A DNA stretch of 64,000 bases from Tetranychus cinnabarinus (taxonomy: Eukaryota; Arthropoda; Arachnida; Trombidiformes; Tetranychidae), in the NCBI GenBank assembly GCA_022266195.1, contig WHVY01000001.1, positions 15,624,001 to 15,688,000 on the forward strand, written 5' to 3'. The translations under genes and the position numbers were made by a program. Under the pieces are notes generated by a model. The model was not told the origin of the DNA. It did no database searches and saw only the letters and a program-made list of their open reading frames with translations. Shown in pieces: positions 60,129 through 64,000 of this stretch (within the stretch, counting starts at the first letter, position 1; every line of letters begins with the position of its first letter).

Positions 60129-61662
60129 TTAAAACCTTGGGAATACAAACCTTTCAAGCTCAATAAGTCTAACAACTCGGTTTTTGAGGCAATCCGAGCC
60201 GTCAGATCGGATGATGTCGAAGTCTTGCTCAGTTGCTCTCTTCAGCACTTTAATCTCTTCAACTATAGTCATCAACTGGTAAAAGTATTCCAAAGCTTCA
60301 CAATGTGACTGAACACTCGAAATCAAATATCTCTGCAATAAATAAATGTAAACGTACTGTTCCGATCTGGTTGGAAAATGAAAAGATTGAAGGTTGGCAT
60401 TACAGTTGAAGTTAAATATGAAAAATCAACAAATTTGACTTTGACTTCAACTTTAATTAATACTAACTTGATTGTATTTTTGAACCTCAGTCTGGGCAGA
60501 TCAGCGTTAAAGATGATGACCAAAAAAAGTAATGCTACAACGTTAAAGTCACTTTTAAAACGAACTGGAAAACTATCCATAAAATAGACGGCTTTTTTAA
60601 GCAAATTTGGATTTGCCGTGTACATTAGTTTTCTTGAGCATATTTTACCGCCAAACTGAACGATTGGAAAATTGAAGATGAAAATAAAATTAAATTATTA
60701 GCATTTTGAATGCATAACAATAAATGGGAATGTGAATTGCATGGTGAATATTGTATGAGGTGAAATCACAATGATTTTCAACTTACAAGCCAACCGTCAA
60801 TTGTAGCATCATAGGTGGTTACATTTTTCATTGCATTGAGATCCAAGAATGCATCTTTTAGCAATATAATTTTATCATGTAAAGTCAATTTCCTAAATGC
60901 TCTAGATTTTTGACAAGAACGTACAAGTTCAACGGGAAGTGGATCAGCGTATAAGTTAGCTCTGCTTTCATTCAAATCTCCTTCTCCTTGGGCTCTTTTC
61001 AATCTGACAATTTCGTGTAAAGCAGTGACCGCTTCTTGCAAAGCAAATGATTCAAATCCATCCAACGCAGTTTCCTTTGATAAAAATTCTGATTTTATAC
61101 TCATTGGTGAAAAGTTAACTGCCAATATCTTTTTCCCTACATTAGAATTCCAAATCTTGTTCTTCAGGCAATTCTCTTGATCCCTTGGCTTACATTTATC
61201 GGAAATTCTTGTAACTCGGTTTTCTGGTGAGATTAAATATTGGCTTGTTAATGACACTGTTGGCGATGAGCCTTCAATATTGTTTGCTACAGTTGAGTTA
61301 GAATCATCAATTGGGCGGTTGCAAGCAACAGTTGGCATCAACATTGTATTTAAAGCCGAAGAGTACAATGAAGGTGGATCTGGGTCCAAATTTGAGTTGT
61401 AATAAGAATCGATTGCACGAGTAAATATCTTTATTTGGCCATTTTCGAGCATTCTTTCTTTCTTGAGAGAAAAACTTTCCATTTCATTCAATTTTTGGTT
61501 TACAGGTGTTTGATCGTTATCCAAGACTGTATCAATACTCACTGCGGAAATTGATGGCAATGGTGTTGACGTTCCCACGTCAATTAACTTTTCACTTGAA
61601 AACAAGACTTCGTTCTGTGTCACAGAGGGAACGAATTGAGATAAATGTTCGTAAAACTCCAT
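60129..61662 (-). CDS. nuclear-receptor ligand-binding-domain protein without a visible DNA-binding domain
   Basis: Exons 60787-61662, 60468-60655 and 60129-60330 give 421 aa when joined with GT-AG borders (acceptors TTCAG and GCAGAG). Residues 1-235 are a polar, Ser/Asn-rich region with no zinc finger. From about 236 the sequence follows a nuclear-receptor LBD: a helix-3 part (FRKLTLHDKIILLKDAFLDL, the family signature), a beta/helix-6 stretch (GWLFGGKICSRKLMY), helix 7/8 (FKSDFNVVALLFLVIIFNAD) and helices 9-10 (YLISSVQSHCEALEYFYQLM). I see no clear AF-2 helix at the C-terminus (FVFPRF), and a donor-like GAAAG/GTTTGT there leaves open a further exon. It resembles E75/Rev-erb or TR-type LBDs only loosely. 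It could be an NR0-like receptor or lineage-specific. Confidence 0.75.
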
Positions 61663-63418
61663 TATTGGATTGCAAAAGTGATGATGAGTTCAGAAAAAAA
61701 AGATTGGCAACAATTTAACAAAGGAAACAACCAAATGAGCTGAAAGCTGCCTTTTTACAAAGAGACGACCGGTAATTGATCAATTGAAGTGAGAATAGAA
61801 AAATGGATGAAATAAATGCTAATAAAATTGAAATAATTACGTATAGCTAAATGTGCTCAACAATTGCTTGGATCACAGTTAAGGATAAATAATAACTGAG
61901 CACGCTTGAATAAAGTAAGTCACTAGAGCATCAGAGCTGTAATTTTTTGATTTATTTTTGCTAATCTTATCAAATATGCTTTAAGGTGAATTACAGTAGA
62001 TAATTGTTCTGAACTTTTCACTTACATCTATCAGAGTTTCACATCAAGAGATAAATCTTTCTGATATTCGAAAAAGATAAAAAAAAGATCAAGAAATCAT
62101 GAACTTTTCATCAAAATATTGGCAAAAACTAATGTGATATATTGTACAGTCTTCCTCGTTTAATCAGTCTACCTTTACAAATGCAAAAATCTAAATCTTT
62201 CCTTGCAGATTAAAGCCTCTCTAGAGCTATTATAGTTTTCAAATTATTATTATATTGTTATTATAGATTCCAAAATGAAAAGATTTTATTTCAAGCGAAA
62301 AAGTAAAAATTTTAGTTTTCATTAGCCCTTTACGAATATCATATAATCATAATATGAACGCTGAAAACTTCCATCTATAAATATCTGTATGAATAAAGGC
62401 ATTGGATTGAGTAAATCCTCGATGAGTTTTGTTTAGATTTATTCAAGCCAAAATCATGAATAGAAAAATCAGCAAGTAATTGTCAATTTTGTAAATCAAT
62501 TGACTTGATATAATGCTGGAAATCATTGTTTTTCATAGAACCTGATAAGAGCTGATTATCCAGGTTGATATATAATGTAGAGCAATTCATTGATGATATA
62601 TCATTGATATGAGATTAGACTCTTTGGGGTTCATCCTCTTACATTAAATCTCTTATAAACTCAAGGTGGTTGTTAACTTATGAAACATATAATATTTGAA
62701 TCATGATTTCTGACATTTCCATTGTTTTATCAGCTTTTCGATTTAACTTCCATCAGCTTCATAAATCTTTTTACATTTTGGCCATTATTTCATAGCGATT
62801 TGAGTAACATCGAGAAGTAGCGCACATATTTCTAACCTTCTTCAATTGGTCCTGAAATTGTGATGTTGACCAACAAAACTCACAAAACCAACAAATGACA
62901 AATTGTGTGACTGCTGAAAAAGGAATACATATTGCAGTCATATTCTGATTAGTGTTGGACTACATTTTCAATTATATGTAATGTTGAGTACATTCAACTA
63001 TTGAACTTGTTGATATTTATTTCATTAAATAATTTGGCAAAACATTTTGTAAAAGCTTGCAGCCGATTTTGAATAATTTTCAAGTTAAATTTTTATTTTA
63101 TTGTATTTCAACATGAAATTAAAATAGTTATCAAAAGACTTATTTATGATCAAAATAATCTTTATCTATAGAAGCAAAAATCGTGTTATAAACCTTGCAA
63201 TGCAAGATTTTACAATTTCTATTGGACGGAATTTTTCAATTCTTGCCTTTTCTTGTTGAGCATACTTGACAGTCGTCATTACCACTTTCTGGACTTGTAT
63301 TTGAATGTCTTCGTAATTGGTTGGAGTATCAGGCCTTCAGAATAGTAACTGTTGGTGGGTTGTAACAATTATCTGAGAAAATTGAAAAGATAAACAAAGG
63401 CTTCATGTGCAATTGTCC
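61663..63418. other. long intergenic region
   Basis: About 1.75 kb, AT-rich, between two minus-strand genes. I searched by eye for a receptor zinc-finger exon (CxVCGD, CKGFF) and saw none. No other ORF supported. Confidence 0.5.
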
Positions 63419-64000
63419 TCATGAGTTGCCAAAAAATGACTGGAATGGATGCTTCCTTTGCAAATTTCTAGTTTTACTGTTAATTTGAGATGGAATCAAG
63501 TTCAAGGTATCAATCTCATCTATGTCATCTTCTTCGTCTGAACTGTTCCTTGGTGTTTCAGCCATTTTCCGACGGTATTGAGGTGAATAGATAAAGTCTT
63601 TGGTCTGGCTAATCAACATCCTTATGAAAATGATCATAAGTACAAGCAGGATAGGCTCGAAAACAAGAGTGACCCATTTCAGCTGTTTAACCTCCTCGTC
63701 TTTGGAGCTATGAGATCCAATCAGTTCAAAAATGAAACCAAAAATGGTTAAAAATAAAAACTTTTTACACTGAGAAACATTTTCTTTAAGGGTAGACCAT
63801 AAACCATAGCCAGTAGTGGTAGCAATGTAAAGACCAGTGATCACAAAAAATTGGCTATGATGTCTATATTTGATGTGTCCTTTGGTTTCCTTAATTTTAC
63901 CCTTGTAGTGAGTGAAAACATTGATTGTCCAAACGGTAAGGCCAATTAAATAGGCACTTAAAGTAGCAATTAAAATGATTTTAACGAGGGCAAAAGATTT
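63419..64000 (-). CDS. multi-pass membrane protein, 3' partial, unrecognised
   Basis: Open from the right window edge to the stop at 63419: the last 193 codons of a longer gene. Membrane-like segments follow in order: LVKIILIATLSAYLIGLTVW, FFVITGLYIATTTGYGLW, KFLFLTIFGFIFELIG and LVFEPILLVLMIIFIRMLI. They are separated by short charged loops (HYKGKIKETKGHIKYRHH) and followed by a cytoplasmic tail of about 70 residues rich in acidic and Ser/Asn residues (SSDEEDDIDEID). The regular helix spacing suggests a seven-span or similar receptor/transporter, but the N-terminal part is outside the window and I cannot name a family. Confidence 0.7.
   Translation of the reverse strand, partial: KSFALVKIILIATLSAYLIGLTVWTINVFTHYKGKIKETKGHIKYRHHSQFFVITGLYIATTTGYGLWSTLKENVSQCKKFLFLTIFGFIFELIGSHSSKDEEVKQLKWVTLVFEPILLVLMIIFIRMLISQTKDFIYSPQYRRKMAETPRNSSDEEDDIDEIDTLNLIPSQINSKTRNLQRKHPFQSFFGNS

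Noticed and set aside
60129..60655. Apparent frameshift in the receptor LBD between exons 2 and 3
   Set aside because: Using the acceptor GCAGAG (exon from 60330) instead of GCAG two bases earlier keeps the frame (NTIKYLISS), so no break is needed.
1..64000. CRISPR arrays, operons, ribosome binding sites, tRNA or rRNA genes
   Set aside because: The window is spliced eukaryotic DNA. I saw no regularly spaced direct repeats of CRISPR type, and no cloverleaf or rRNA segment by eye; a tRNA scan could still find one I missed.

Overview
The window looks like a stretch of a compact, AT-rich arthropod nuclear genome. It has spliced genes with GT-AG introns, mostly 60-300 bp long, metazoan single-copy orthologues on both strands, and intergenic gaps of 0.2-3.8 kb. 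Very short introns, glutamine-rich regulators and small secreted proteins suggest a chelicerate, perhaps a trombidiform mite such as a spider mite. That placement is inference from overall appearance; no marker gene here fixes the species.

Layout, left to right. 1-2.8 kb: 3' part of a WDR59 homologue (GATOR2, mTORC1 signalling). 3.2-3.9 kb: LIN7 (L27 plus PDZ scaffold). 3.9-7.5 kb: no gene seen; a purine-skewed tract with a GA microsatellite. 7.5-8.4 kb (-): an unrecognised four-exon gene. 9.4-11.0 kb (-): COP9 signalosome subunit 1, divergent from MEMO1 (11.8-12.7 kb, +). 12.7-16.4 kb: no firm gene. 16.4-22.7 kb: a large inverted duplication. Two near-identical, divergently transcribed copies of a conserved helix-hairpin-helix-like gene flank a 416-bp unique spacer, and the left copy carries a foldback transposon in intron 1 that the right copy lacks. 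23.4-24.8 kb (-): a tetraspanin. 26.3-26.7 kb (-): a small coiled-coil protein resembling TFPT/INO80F. 27.7-38.9 kb (-): a very large KMT2C/D-type (trithorax-related) H3K4 methyltransferase with PHD fingers, HMG box, polyQ, ePHD, FYRN/FYRC, WIN motif and SET. 40.1-42.7 kb: a tight housekeeping cluster of CHMP1 (-), IER3IP1/Yos1 (+) and NSA2 (-). 43.1-43.3 kb: a possible small membrane protein. 44.0-45.4 kb (-): a CCDC85-family protein. 47.9-49.0 kb (+): a secreted 14-cysteine protein. 50.5-51.1 kb (+): a CCDC32-like AP2 chaperone. 52.4-53.0 kb (+): a small type I membrane protein. 53.8-54.9 kb (+): a secreted Ala/Pro/Met/Trp repeat protein. 56.4-59.3 kb (+): an M28 glutamate-carboxypeptidase-II-like peptidase. 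60.1-61.7 kb (-): a nuclear-receptor ligand-binding-domain protein with no DNA-binding domain in the window. 63.4-64.0 kb (-): the 3' end of a multi-pass membrane protein.

The genes do not form one pathway; this is ordinary eukaryotic neighbourhood structure. The most unusual features are the young inverted gene pair with its natural filled and empty transposon site, the internally duplicated glutamine-rich region and shortened N-terminus of the KMT2 protein, the LBD-only receptor-like gene, and the Trp/Met-punctuated Ala-Pro secreted protein. Exon borders were worked out by hand from splice consensus and reading-frame continuity. For every multi-exon gene with joined coordinates the exon lengths sum to whole codons.
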